In this document: one piece after another, positions 1 to 6,756 of the stretch
Position numbering within the stretch: position 1 is the stretch's first letter
Layout: each line of letters opens with the position of its first letter
Source: CAZUHK01 sp964620345
Lineage (GTDB): Bacteria; Planctomycetota; Phycisphaerae; Phycisphaerales; Zrk34
Direction of reading: 5' to 3'
Assembly (NCBI GenBank): GCA_964620345.1
Contig: CAZUHK010000060.1
Span: forward strand, 1 to 15,120
Length of the DNA: 15,120 nucleotides
Notes under the pieces: generated by a model
What the model was told of the DNA's origin: nothing
The model's database searches: none
Seen by the model: only the letters and a program-made list of their open reading frames with translations
Made by a program: the position numbers and the translations under genes

Positions 1-61
1 GCAACACCTAACAAGCGCCGAACGCGCTACGCTTGGGCTGAGGACGCTCGAGTGTTGGATT

Positions 62-73
62 AGCCGCGAGCGG
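62..73. repeat. 12-bp motif AGCCGCGAGCGG, copy 1
   Basis: The 12-mer AGCCGCGAGCGG lies 6 bp beyond the stop codon of the FHA gene. The same 12-mer occurs at 1524-1535, just past the purH stop. It is a near-palindrome (CCGC, two bases, GCGG), so it could form a very short stem. Its function is unknown. Confidence 0.5.
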
Positions 74-79
74 TGCCGA

Positions 80-1354
80 TCACGGCTTGCGTTGCAGGAA
101 CAACCCCTCGATGCGTCCCTGGGCATCGAGTGAAACCGTCAGCGTGAGTCGCGCCTCATTGTCGGTGTGGATTTGGGTGCGCCACGCGGCCGAGCCGTCG
201 TCGTTGGCGGTCAGCCGATCGTGCGCGGCGATCGATCGAAACGCGCCGACGTGCTCGGCCATCGGGGCCATGGCCTGTTGCATCTGCTCGGGCGGCATGT
301 CTTTGCGGTATCGGGCCGACAGCAGCCGCGCCGCCGCATCGTATTCACCGACCAGCAATCGCTGGGCGAACGTGCGCACGATGGGCTGGGCCTTGGCCCA
401 CTCGCCATAGCCGACGGCCGGCGCCGGCTCGGCGTCGGCCGGGCCCGAATCCGGTGGGGCTGGCGCAGGCGCGGCGGGTGCGGACACGGACGCCGGTGTG
501 ATGATCGGGCGCGTCTGGAGCGTGGTGAGGATTTTCTCGAGCAGTTCCGCGGTCCGGCCGTCATCGGTCACACGCAGCGGCTGGGGCAGCGGGGCCGGCT
601 CGGGCATCGAGGGCACCTCGGGGATTTCGATCGCCTCGATCGCTTCGGTCAGCGCGACGAATCGCTTGACTTGGGCTGCGTCGCGCTTCAGGTCTTGCGT
701 GGCCAGCCGATCAATCGCCGCGACCATGTCGGTGTGATCCGGCTTGGGCCGGTCGGCCAGGGCCTGCACGGCCTTGGCCAGCTCCGCCAGTTGCTGGTCG
801 GTCCGTTCGGTCGCCCGTGTCTGTTCGGCCAGCGCCTGGCGCCACGCCGAATCGTCGTACCGGGCAGCCGGCCCGGCCGGCACGGCCGGTTGCAGCATCG
901 CCCGGGCGTGCATCGGGTCGGCGACCCACCACGCGGCGGCGACGGCGATCAGCACGATCAGCGTTCCCGCGCCCCCGGCCAGCGCCGGCGCCAGGCGCGA
1001 CGGGCGGGCGATGGCTTGGGGTGGGGGCGCGTACTCTTGCGCGGTCGCGGCGAACGCATCGCCGGCCTCGCCAAACGCCAGCAGCGTTCGGCCGACCTGA
1101 ATCTGATCGCCGGGCTTGAGCGGCGCGCGGCCCTTGACCGGCTGGCGATTCACGAACGTGCCGTTGGCCGAGCCGAACTCCTCGAGCAGCAGTTGCCCGT
1201 CACGCGATACGACTGCCGCCTGACGCCGGCTCACCTTCGTGTCGCTCAGCGCCACCGCCTGGCCGTCGCGGCCGATCACCGCGTCGCCGGCCGGGTCGAC
1301 CGCGAACACCTGCCCGGCGTCCGGGCCTTTGAGCACGATCAGCATGTACGTCAC
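80..1354 (-). CDS. Membrane-anchored FHA-domain protein
   Basis: 424 residues. Residues 1-95 form a forkhead-associated (FHA) phosphothreonine-binding fold: GR at 28-29, S42-R-R-Q45, and GSANGT at 61-66 followed by N69. The histidine usual in the SxxH position is Gln here. A Pro/Ala linker leads to one hydrophobic segment (about 123-145, rich in Ala, Leu, Val and ending in WWV), so the FHA domain is probably cytoplasmic. A charged helical stretch (about 165-285), a Pro/Ala-rich linker and a C-terminal domain of about 110 residues follow; the last resembles DUF3887/NTF2-like folds by its helix-then-strand pattern, a weak inference. The start is GTG at 1354, because AAGGAG (1362-1367) lies 7 nt upstream; an ATG three codons in is the alternative. 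It lies 196 bp downstream of purH on the same strand. Likely a sensor or scaffold that reads a phosphorylated partner; no kinase gene is in view. Confidence 0.85.
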   Translation of the reverse strand: MTYMLIVLKGPDAGQVFAVDPAGDAVIGRDGQAVALSDTKVSRRQAAVVSRDGQLLLEEFGSANGTFVNRQPVKGRAPLKPGDQIQVGRTLLAFGEAGDAFAATAQEYAPPPQAIARPSRLAPALAGGAGTLIVLIAVAAAWWVADPMHARAMLQPAVPAGPAARYDDSAWRQALAEQTRATERTDQQLAELAKAVQALADRPKPDHTDMVAAIDRLATQDLKRDAAQVKRFVALTEAIEAIEIPEVPSMPEPAPLPQPLRVTDDGRTAELLEKILTTLQTRPIITPASVSAPAAPAPAPPDSGPADAEPAPAVGYGEWAKAQPIVRTFAQRLLVGEYDAAARLLSARYRKDMPPEQMQQAMAPMAEHVGAFRSIAAHDRLTANDDGSAAWRTQIHTDNEARLTLTVSLDAQGRIEGLFLQRKP

Positions 1355-1523
1355 AACATCGCTCCTTCGACACGACAGCCGCCTTGCCCAATCCCTCCAA
1401 TCCGCAACATCGGCACGAACGGAGTGCGGCTGAAGCGGCGCGCGGCGTGATTCGGACCGCTTGCGGCTTGGCGCGAGCGAACGGTCGAAGCGATCGGTCG
1501 ACTAAACAGTCGCCGTGTCGCGA

Positions 1524-1535
1524 AGCCGCGAGCGG
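1524..1535. repeat. 12-bp motif AGCCGCGAGCGG, copy 2
   Basis: Exact second copy of the 12-mer found at 62-73, here 15 bp downstream of the purH stop codon. It is followed by C, completing a GCCGC/GCGGC inverted repeat around GA. Both copies follow the end of a minus-strand gene. Confidence 0.5.
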
Positions 1536-1550
1536 CGGGCGGCGAGCGGG

Positions 1551-3137
1551 TCAGTGCCGGAAGTGGCGGCGGCCGATGAACAGGAGGGTGACGCCCGCGT
1601 CGTTGCAGGCGGCGATGGTTTCCTCGTCGCGTTTGGAGCCGCCGGGCTGGACGATCGCCTTGACGCCGGCGTTGATGAGCACATCGGGGCCGTCGCGGAA
1701 AGGAAAGAAGGCGTCGGAGCCGGCCGTGGCGCCCGCGGCGCGGTCGTCGGCTTTTTCGACCGCGAGCTTGCACGAGGCCACGCGGTCCATCTGCCCGGCG
1801 CCGGCGCCGACCAGGGCCGAGCCGTTGACCAGGCAGATCGCGTTGGACTTCAGATGCTTGACGGTGATCATCGCCAGCTCGGCGTCGGCGAGCGTCGCGT
1901 CGTCAGGCGCGGGGCCGGCCTTGTGCTCCCACCGCGAGGCGTCGAACGCGGCCAGGTCGCGCTGCTGCACGATCAGCCCGCCGGTGATCCGCTTCATGTC
2001 CAGCTCGCGCGGGTCGCGGTCCTTTGGCGCCGGCAGGTCGCCCAGGGCGAGGATGCGCACGTTCTTCCACCGTTCGCGCAGCAGCTCGAGGGCATCGTCG
2101 TCGTAGCCGGGCGCGACGATGACTTCGAGAAACTTCTGGCCGGCCACGATTCGCTCGGCCGCGGGCCCGGTGACGGTGCGGTTGAACGCGACGATCCCGC
2201 CGAACGCCGCCAGCGGATCACCGGCGTAGGCCTTGTCGAATGCCGTCGCGACGTCGTCATCGACCGCGAAGCCGCAGGGGTTGGCGTGCTTGATGACGCT
2301 GACCGCGGCCAGGTCGGCCGGGTCGATTTCCTTGACCAGCTCCAGCGCGCCGTTGGCGTCGTAGTAGTTGTTGAACGACAGCGCCTTGCCGTGCAGCGTG
2401 GTCGCCTTGAGCAGCGAGGGCTCGGTCGAATCGGGCGTGGCGTAGACCGCGCCGTCCTGGTGGGGGTTTTCGCCGTAGCGCAGTTGCACCGGATGCTTCT
2501 CGAGGCGAAGAATCAGCGCATCGGGCAACGGCTGGGGCGCGTGGTGGGCCAGCCAGCCGGCGATCGCGCTGTCGTAGGCCGCGGTCCGGGCGAACGCCGC
2601 GGTCGCCAGCTCGCGCCGCAGGGCCATCGTCGTCGCGCCTTCGTGCGCGTCCAGTTCATTGACGACCTTGTCGTACTGCGACGGGTCGGTCACGACAGTG
2701 ACGAAGCGGTGGTTCTTCGCGGCCGAGCGGATCATCGACGGCCCGCCGATGTCGATCTGCTCGATCGCCTGGGCCTCGGCGACGTCCGGCCTGGCCACGG
2801 TCTGCTCGAAGGGGTAGAGGTTGACGCAGACCAGGTCGATCGGCTCGATGCCGTGCTCGGCCATCGCGGCGGTGTGGGCGTCGTTGTCGCGCAGGCCCAG
2901 CAGCCCCCCATGCACGCGCGGGTGCAGGGTCTTGACCCGGCCGTCCATCATCTCCGGGAAGCCGGTGACCTGGTCGATCGGCGTGACGCGGATGCCCGCG
3001 GCGCTGAGTTGCCGCGCCGTGCCGCCGGTGGAGATGATCGTCACCCCCAGCGCATCGAGCTTCCTGGCAAACGGCACGAGGTCGGTCTTGTCCGACACGG
3101 AAATCAGGGCGCGTTGAATTCGCTGGGGTTCAGGCAT
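1551..3137 (-). CDS. purH: Bifunctional AICAR formyltransferase/IMP cyclohydrolase
   Basis: 528 residues, the usual PurH length. It carries out the last two steps of purine synthesis in the cytoplasm: formyl transfer from 10-formyl-THF to AICAR, then ring closure to IMP. The N-terminal IMP cyclohydrolase domain (MGS-like fold, about 1-200) shows SVSDKT at 13-18, STGGT at 36-40 and GRVKTLHPRVHGG at 66-78. The transformylase domain shows LRYGENPHQ (219-227), the catalytic pair K283-H284 in IKHANPCG, DPLAAFGG, VKHLKSNA (426-433), SDAFFPFRDG (474-483), and the family ending RHFRH. The ATG at 3137 sits directly before the conserved N-terminus, but no convincing Shine-Dalgarno precedes it. It reads in the same direction as the lipoprotein gene upstream (133-bp gap) and the FHA gene downstream (196-bp gap). 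Nothing is missing or broken. Confidence 0.97.
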   Translation of the reverse strand: MPEPQRIQRALISVSDKTDLVPFARKLDALGVTIISTGGTARQLSAAGIRVTPIDQVTGFPEMMDGRVKTLHPRVHGGLLGLRDNDAHTAAMAEHGIEPIDLVCVNLYPFEQTVARPDVAEAQAIEQIDIGGPSMIRSAAKNHRFVTVVTDPSQYDKVVNELDAHEGATTMALRRELATAAFARTAAYDSAIAGWLAHHAPQPLPDALILRLEKHPVQLRYGENPHQDGAVYATPDSTEPSLLKATTLHGKALSFNNYYDANGALELVKEIDPADLAAVSVIKHANPCGFAVDDDVATAFDKAYAGDPLAAFGGIVAFNRTVTGPAAERIVAGQKFLEVIVAPGYDDDALELLRERWKNVRILALGDLPAPKDRDPRELDMKRITGGLIVQQRDLAAFDASRWEHKAGPAPDDATLADAELAMITVKHLKSNAICLVNGSALVGAGAGQMDRVASCKLAVEKADDRAAGATAGSDAFFPFRDGPDVLINAGVKAIVQPGGSKRDEETIAACNDAGVTLLFIGRRHFRH

Positions 3138-3270
3138 GGATCAAATCGCTTTCATCGGGCCGGACGCCGCGGAGGCACGGATCAGGCCGCGGCGCGAAGG
3201 GCGTGGTTCGCAAACAAGAATCCGCGCCTGTGCCTCAGGTCTTCCTCGGCGCCTCTGCGGCAAAGTCCTC

Positions 3271-4377
3271 TCATTGCGGCGCGAGTTTCATGGCGCGGCC
3301 GGTGTGGTCCAGCAGGTAGAGGTTGGCGTTGTCGGGTGCGTCGAAGTGGATCATGTCGGCCCGGGGCAGTTCGACGGTCTGCCCGGCCTCGCCGGTCCGG
3401 GCGTCGACGAAGCGCAGGGTCTGGCCGTCGACGAAGATCATGCGGCCGTTGCGCACCTGCGCCGGTCGGCCGGGGGTGTCGGTGCGCCACTTCTCTTGCC
3501 CGCTGAACGTGTCCAGTGCGACCACGCCGCGGCTGCGGGTGCGTTGCAGCACGGTGTTGCCCAGCACGACCGGGTCGTGTTCGAGGGGGAACTCGGCGAG
3601 GTACTGCCAGAGAATATCGCCGGTGGCGCGGTCGAAGGCGTAGAGCTTCTGGTCGAGGCAAGCGACGTAGGCGATGGCGGTGTCGGCCGCGGGCTGAGCT
3701 TTGATGTCGCCCCACGGGGGCCTGGTGCGGCGCCAGACGATCTGGCCGGTCTGCGGGTTGATCGTGGCGACATGGCCGGCCTGATCGGCGACGAACAGCG
3801 AGCCGGGCTTGCCCAGCGGGTTGGTCTGGATAGCGCTGGACATCTGGTACCGCCAGGTGAGGTACCCGCCGCGCATCGCCTGGGCGAAGACCAGGCCCTC
3901 GGGGCTGCCCAGCACGACGTAGCCGTGCAGGATCATCGGATCGGTCGAGGCGTTGTGCTTGAGGTCGAAGGTGTCGGCGAATTGGCCGTTGTCCAGTCGC
4001 AAGGCGTGCAGCCGGGTCTCGCTGGTGAGGATGAGGTGGTCGTCGTAAACGGCGGGCTTGGCCAAGCGGTCCAGTTCGGTGCCGACCGACTTTCGCCAGC
4101 GGACCTTGCCGGTGGCGTCATCGAGGACGGTGACGATGTTGCCCTGTTCCATGAGGACGATCACGTCGTTCAGGTGGGCGATGCTTTTGATTCTGGAGTC
4201 GGCGGGCAGGCCGAGGTTGGTCTGCCATTGGATGCGGTAGTCCAGGGCGCGGCTCTGTTCGTAGTCGGCCAGCAGTTGGGTGGCTTGCTTGTCGGCGGCC
4301 TTTTGCTGGGGCACGCAGCCGGCGGCGACGCTGAGCGCGGTCAGCGCGAGGGCGGGCAGGATCGGCAGGCGTTGCAT
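3271..4377 (-). CDS. PQQ-type beta-propeller lipoprotein (BamB-like)
   Basis: 368 residues from the chosen ATG. The N-terminus is a signal peptide ending in SVAAGC, a lipobox-like site with Cys21 as the lipidation residue, though Ala at -3 is not the classic Leu. The rest has the repeating blade pattern of PQQ-like (quinoprotein-fold) propellers: LDDATGKVRWRKS, INPQTGQIVWRR, FDRATGDILWQY, LDTFSGQEKWRT and VDARTGE. This is the repeat type of BamB, the outer-membrane assembly lipoprotein, but enzyme relatives also exist; no PQQ ligand or metal site was recognised. The start was moved inwards from a TTG at 4383 because AGGAG (4386-4390) is 8 nt from this ATG but only 2 nt from the TTG. The 99-aa gene ends 2 nt before the ATG, so the two are translationally coupled. 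Likely a periplasmic, membrane-tethered scaffold protein. Confidence 0.85.
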   Translation of the reverse strand: MQRLPILPALALTALSVAAGCVPQQKAADKQATQLLADYEQSRALDYRIQWQTNLGLPADSRIKSIAHLNDVIVLMEQGNIVTVLDDATGKVRWRKSVGTELDRLAKPAVYDDHLILTSETRLHALRLDNGQFADTFDLKHNASTDPMILHGYVVLGSPEGLVFAQAMRGGYLTWRYQMSSAIQTNPLGKPGSLFVADQAGHVATINPQTGQIVWRRTRPPWGDIKAQPAADTAIAYVACLDQKLYAFDRATGDILWQYLAEFPLEHDPVVLGNTVLQRTRSRGVVALDTFSGQEKWRTDTPGRPAQVRNGRMIFVDGQTLRFVDARTGEAGQTVELPRADMIHFDAPDNANLYLLDHTGRAMKLAPQ

Positions 4378-4379
4378 GC

Positions 4380-4679
4380 TCAAATCTCCTGATCGTCGAG
4401 CGGCGCGAGAAAACGCGCCAGGTCGACTTGGTAGTGGGCTTCCAGTTCGCGCATCTGTTCGATGCGTTGCAGGTCGTCTTCGATCCTTTGGCCCAGGGCC
4501 AGCACGTAAGGCCGACCGGCCAATCGGTTGCGCAGGTCGGCGATCATGGGCCGCCAGTCGCCGTCGTACAACTCACGCTTGAGCACGAGCAGCATGATCT
4601 GCTCGTCGGTCAGGCGGTCGAGAAACCGGCGGAGCGGCTCGGCCAGCCGATCGGTGCTGGGCAACACACGTACGGGCAT
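4380..4679 (-). CDS. Hypothetical protein, coupled to propeller lipoprotein
   Basis: 99 residues; family not recognised. It is charged, largely helical in composition, and has no signal peptide or membrane segment, so it is probably cytoplasmic. Visible stretches are RFLDRLTDEQIMLLVLKREL in the first half and a Glu/Gln-rich C-terminal helix (IEDDLQRIEQMRELEAHYQ) that could form a coiled coil. The ATG at 4679 is preceded by GAGGTG a few nt upstream (a second GAGGG is 9-10 nt away). Its stop codon ends 2 bp before the start of the beta-propeller lipoprotein, and that gene's ribosome binding site lies within its last codons. This argues for an operon and a shared process. High GC and normal codon use support a real gene. 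Confidence 0.7.
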   Translation of the reverse strand: MPVRVLPSTDRLAEPLRRFLDRLTDEQIMLLVLKRELYDGDWRPMIADLRNRLAGRPYVLALGQRIEDDLQRIEQMRELEAHYQVDLARFLAPLDDQEI

Positions 4680-4760
4680 GACACCTCACCCTCGAAGCGG
4701 CCCCAAGTATCCGAGCGGGCGCGGTTTGGGTCAAGCCGCCGCCGCTGACCCGGTGCAACG

Positions 4761-4788
4761 ACCAATGCTCAACCTCCAATCACCAATG
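4761..4788. repeat. Degenerate heptamer tandem repeat, block A
   Basis: Four 7-bp units in register: ACCAATG, CTCAACC, TCCAATC, ACCAATG; the first and last are identical. It lies in the 138-bp gap between the 155-codon frame's stop and the 99-aa gene, where it would be in the leader of the latter. One of five heptameric blocks between 4.7 and 6.75 kb. Confidence 0.6.
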
Positions 4789-4817
4789 CCCCGAGCCGGA
4801 CGGCGACGCGAACTTGC

Positions 4818-5255
4818 TCATGCGTCATTCGCCGCCGCGTCGTGCGCCGCGACCAGCGCCCGGCTCAGTTCCCTGGGCACGTCACCCTCGCCACGCACCA
4901 CCGCCACGCCCGCGGCCTTCGCCGCTTCAACGCTCCGAGCGCAGTGGGGGCCGATGGCAAGGGCGGCATCGACGGCCGGCAGGATCGGCCAGGGTGGCAG
5001 GGCCCGTTCGTCCGTGATCACCCGGTCAGCCCGGCCCATGGCCGCGGCGATGGCGATCGCCCGGTCGATGCCCCGGGCCCGGGGGTGGGCCAGCATCCGC
5101 AGCGGCCGGCCGGTCTCCGCGGCCAGACCCACCGCGACAATCCCGCCCAAAGCATCGGCCGCCGCCGGCCAGTCGCCCAACAGCGCCAGGATGAACGCTT
5201 CTTCGGGCGCCTGCCAGTGAGCGCGAAGGGTGGTGGGGTCGAGTGGGTCGGGCAT
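4818..5255 (-). CDS. Short protein resembling C-terminal half of a GT-B glycosyltransferase
   Basis: 145 residues from ATG. The pattern resembles the C-terminal Rossmann domain of GT-B (GT4-like) glycosyltransferases: an opening RAHWQAPEEAFILALLGDW, then GRPLRMLAHPRARGIDRAI, a strand around DRVITDE, LPAVDAALAIG, and AAKAAGVAVV before the last helices. The N-terminal acceptor-binding domain is absent, and the 130 bp upstream do not encode it. It is therefore either a free-standing domain, a truncated gene, or an unrelated Rossmann protein. A longer frame from TTG at 5285 exists, but that codon lies inside a heptamer repeat, so I prefer the ATG at 5255. No Shine-Dalgarno is seen for either. It may be co-transcribed with the 99-aa gene across a 138-bp gap. 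Confidence 0.5.
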   Translation of the reverse strand: MPDPLDPTTLRAHWQAPEEAFILALLGDWPAAADALGGIVAVGLAAETGRPLRMLAHPRARGIDRAIAIAAAMGRADRVITDERALPPWPILPAVDAALAIGPHCARSVEAAKAAGVAVVRGEGDVPRELSRALVAAHDAAANDA

Positions 5256-5271
5256 GGGCAGTGAAGGGGGG

Positions 5272-5299
5272 AGGACAAAGGACAAATGGCAGATGGCAA
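5272..5299. repeat. Heptamer tandem repeat, block B
   Basis: Four exact-phase 7-bp units: AGGACAA twice, then ATGGCAG and ATGGCAA. On the minus strand this reads as TTGCCAT/CTGCCAT followed by two TTGTCCT. It lies just upstream of the short glycosyltransferase-like gene and supplies a misleading upstream TTG start for it. Confidence 0.7.
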
Positions 5300-5338
5300 G
5301 TTAGTCGGGGTGTCAAGCGCGGGTGACCAGCGCCGGCA

Positions 5339-5373
5339 TCGCTTGGACGTTTGCCATTCGGATTTGATCATTC
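5339..5373. repeat. Degenerate heptamer repeat, block C
   Basis: On the minus strand five 7-bp units can be laid in register: GAATGAT, CAAATCC, GAATGGC, AAACGTC, CAAGCGA, sharing AA at the second and third positions. It begins 16 bp past the stop of the downstream lipoprotein of the twin pair. Repetition is weaker than in blocks B and D. Confidence 0.45.
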
Positions 5374-5385
5374 CCGCGGCGCGGG
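5373..5385 (-). other. Small GC stem-loop after lipoprotein A stop
   Basis: CCCGC-GGC-GCGGG forms a 5-bp stem with a 3-nt loop, about 4 bp beyond the stop codon at 5390. No T-run follows on the minus strand, so it is at best a weak or Rho-assisted end signal for the twin-lipoprotein operon. Confidence 0.3.
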
Positions 5386-5389
5386 CGCG

Positions 5390-6091
5390 CTAGCCGGGCA
5401 GTTTGTCGCCGGGCTCGGGCAGCTTGTGCTCGTAGAACAGCCATGCGACCTCGCGTGCCACGGCGTCGGCCAGGCGTCGGGCGACGATCATGTGCGTGGT
5501 CTGCGACGCGCCGTCCATCGAGCCGTACGACTCCTGCGTGATGACCGGATGGCCCGACGAGCCGTACTGGTCGGCGGCCGGGGGGAAGCGGCGCGTGTCG
5601 GCCGCGGCGTCGATCACCTTTACCCGCGCCTCGGCGTAGGGGCGGTAGATCACGCCCTCTTCGCTCAGCCGCCACCGCTGAATCGCGACGTAGACGACCT
5701 GCTCGGCGCCCAGCTCGCGGCCGATGCGTGCGATGTTCCACTTCTTGGGGTCGGTGCTGAAGGCCGGCGTGTCGGCCTTGAGGCGGGTGAAGTCGTTGAA
5801 CGGGATGACCTTGCTGACGACGTTGGCGCTTTCGAGTTGTTGGCCGATGCGCCCGGCGATCAGGCCCGCGAGGTCCGGGGTGGTCAGGTCGGCCTCGCCG
5901 GCGTCTTCCACGAGCACGAGCGTCGGGCGGTCTTCCAGGGCGTACACCGCCGGTACCTGGTTCTTGCCGAACACCTGCGCGACGAACCCCGCCGACTGAC
6001 AGCCGCCCAGCGCCATCGCCATCAGCGACAGTGCAAGCGCCACCAGACACTTCCGCGATCCGCGATCCGCGATCCGCGATTCTCTTTTCAT
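5390..6091 (-). CDS. Lipoprotein A of a tandem paralogous pair
   Basis: 233 residues. The signal peptide ends in ALGGC with Cys31 as the predicted lipid-anchor residue. The mature part has an alpha/beta pattern: VLVED near the start, RIGRELGAEQVVYVAIQRW mid-protein, YAEARVKVIDA, and a C-terminal helix ending REVAWLFYEHK. The LGAxxVVxV helix-strand step resembles the fold of LpoB, CsgG and the TolB N-terminal domain, which I infer only from pattern. It is clearly paralogous to lipoprotein B. The start at 6091 is fixed by an ATGA overlap with the previous stop (6088-6090) and AGGAG 5 nt upstream; the longer open frame further upstream is out-of-frame reading of gene B. Residues 4-13 (ESRIADRGSR) are encoded by a heptamer repeat, so the N-region of the signal peptide is repeat-derived. 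Function unknown; probably an envelope lipoprotein. Confidence 0.85.
   Translation of the reverse strand: MKRESRIADRGSRKCLVALALSLMAMALGGCQSAGFVAQVFGKNQVPAVYALEDRPTLVLVEDAGEADLTTPDLAGLIAGRIGQQLESANVVSKVIPFNDFTRLKADTPAFSTDPKKWNIARIGRELGAEQVVYVAIQRWRLSEEGVIYRPYAEARVKVIDAAADTRRFPPAADQYGSSGHPVITQESYGSMDGASQTTHMIVARRLADAVAREVAWLFYEHKLPEPGDKLPG
6053..6080. repeat. Perfect heptamer tandem repeat (4 x CCGCGAT), block D
   Basis: Four exact tandem copies of CCGCGAT (ATCGCGG on the minus strand). It lies entirely inside the coding sequence of lipoprotein A and encodes the stretch around RIADRGSR ahead of the hydrophobic core of its signal peptide. Confidence 0.9.
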
Positions 6092-6756
6092 CGCTTCTCC
6101 TGGTGATCGAAGAACTTCCAGGCCACGGCGCGGCTGAAGATGTCGACCAGGCCCTTGCGGATGGTCTGGGGGTCGGCCTCGGGCACGCCCTGGGGGCTGC
6201 TGGGGGGGAAGGCGGCGGTGACGATGCTGGAGTAGGCCGCGTCGTGCGGGCGCGGGCCGTCGGTCTCGGCCACGTCGACCCGGGCCGACGCCACGCCCCG
6301 GTAGAGCATCGTGTTGCCCGGCTCGTGCAGGCGAAACTCCTGCAGCTCGACCATCACCAGCCGCGTCGCACCCAGCTTCTTGGCCAGCTCGCCGTAAGGC
6401 GCAGTGGTCCAGTAGATGTTGCGGTTCTGGAAAGCGACCACGTCGCGCGGGTCGATCACCTTCACACCCGGCACGCCGGTGGCGATCAGGTTGCTGATCG
6501 CGGTGGTCAGCTCCCACTGGATGTCGCGGTGCTGGTAGAGCACGGTGTAGTCGGCGTTGACCAGCACGGCGACGGTCTGGTCGTTCAGGCCGGCGTACTC
6601 GGCGGTGACCTCGATGGGCGAGCCCTCGCCGCCGGCGATCACCTCGGCGACCATGCCCGCGGTCTGGCAGCCGACGAGCGCGGTGAGCATCAGCGCGCAC
6701 GCCGCGGCCTTCACCCCATCGAGAATCGAGAATCGCAGATCGAAAACGCCGCTCAT
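6088..6756 (-). CDS. Lipoprotein B of a tandem paralogous pair
   Basis: 222 residues. The signal peptide ends in TALVGC, with Cys30 as the lipidation site, followed by QTAGMVAEVI (compare QSAGFVAQVF in lipoprotein A). Conserved blocks shared with A are a VAVLVNAD strand, ELAKKLGATRLVMVELQEF, MLYRGVASARVDV, and the closing AVAWKFFDHQEK. The same LpoB/CsgG-like alpha/beta pattern is inferred. The ATG at 6756 overlaps the DUF2752 stop as ATGA, and AAAGG is 9 nt upstream; an in-frame ATG at 6765 is possible. Residues 5-13 (FDLRFSILD) are encoded by a degenerate heptamer repeat. Its stop overlaps the start of lipoprotein A, so all three genes of this operon are translationally coupled. A tandem duplication followed by divergence is the simplest origin of the pair. 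Confidence 0.85.
   Translation of the reverse strand: MSGVFDLRFSILDGVKAAACALMLTALVGCQTAGMVAEVIAGGEGSPIEVTAEYAGLNDQTVAVLVNADYTVLYQHRDIQWELTTAISNLIATGVPGVKVIDPRDVVAFQNRNIYWTTAPYGELAKKLGATRLVMVELQEFRLHEPGNTMLYRGVASARVDVAETDGPRPHDAAYSSIVTAAFPPSSPQGVPEADPQTIRKGLVDIFSRAVAWKFFDHQEKR
6714..6748. repeat. Degenerate heptamer tandem repeat, block E
   Basis: Five 7-bp units in register; on the plus strand GAGAATC occurs twice, flanked by CCCCATC on one side and GCAGATC and GAAAACG on the other. It lies in the first codons of lipoprotein B and encodes its FDLRFSILDG stretch. Confidence 0.7.

Noticed and set aside
1..63. attC-like (integron) site at the left edge
   Set aside because: ACCTAAC at 6-12 and GTTGGAT at 54-60 fit the RYYYAAC/GTTRRRY ends, but the inner L boxes pair over only four bases with odd spacing, and no cassette or integrase is in view. 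Chance match is likely.
1499..1512. CGACT-AAAC-AGTCG hairpin as a purH terminator
   Set aside because: Five-base-pair stem with no T-run; too weak to call.
3205..3262. Possible further heptamer block (GCAGAGG/CGCCGAGG-like) between purH and the propeller gene
   Set aside because: Similar short words recur but no stable 7-bp register could be laid over them, so I did not count it with the other five.
1515..3506. Long plus-strand open frame of over 600 codons opposite purH
   Set aside because: It is antisense to purH, whose motifs are complete; the translation is Arg/Gly/Val-rich low-complexity typical of high-GC shadow frames and has no ribosome site.
6092..6700. N-terminal extension of the lipoprotein A frame
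   Set aside because: The extra residues are an out-of-frame reading of lipoprotein B; the ATGA overlap, ribosome site and signal peptide fix the start at 6091.
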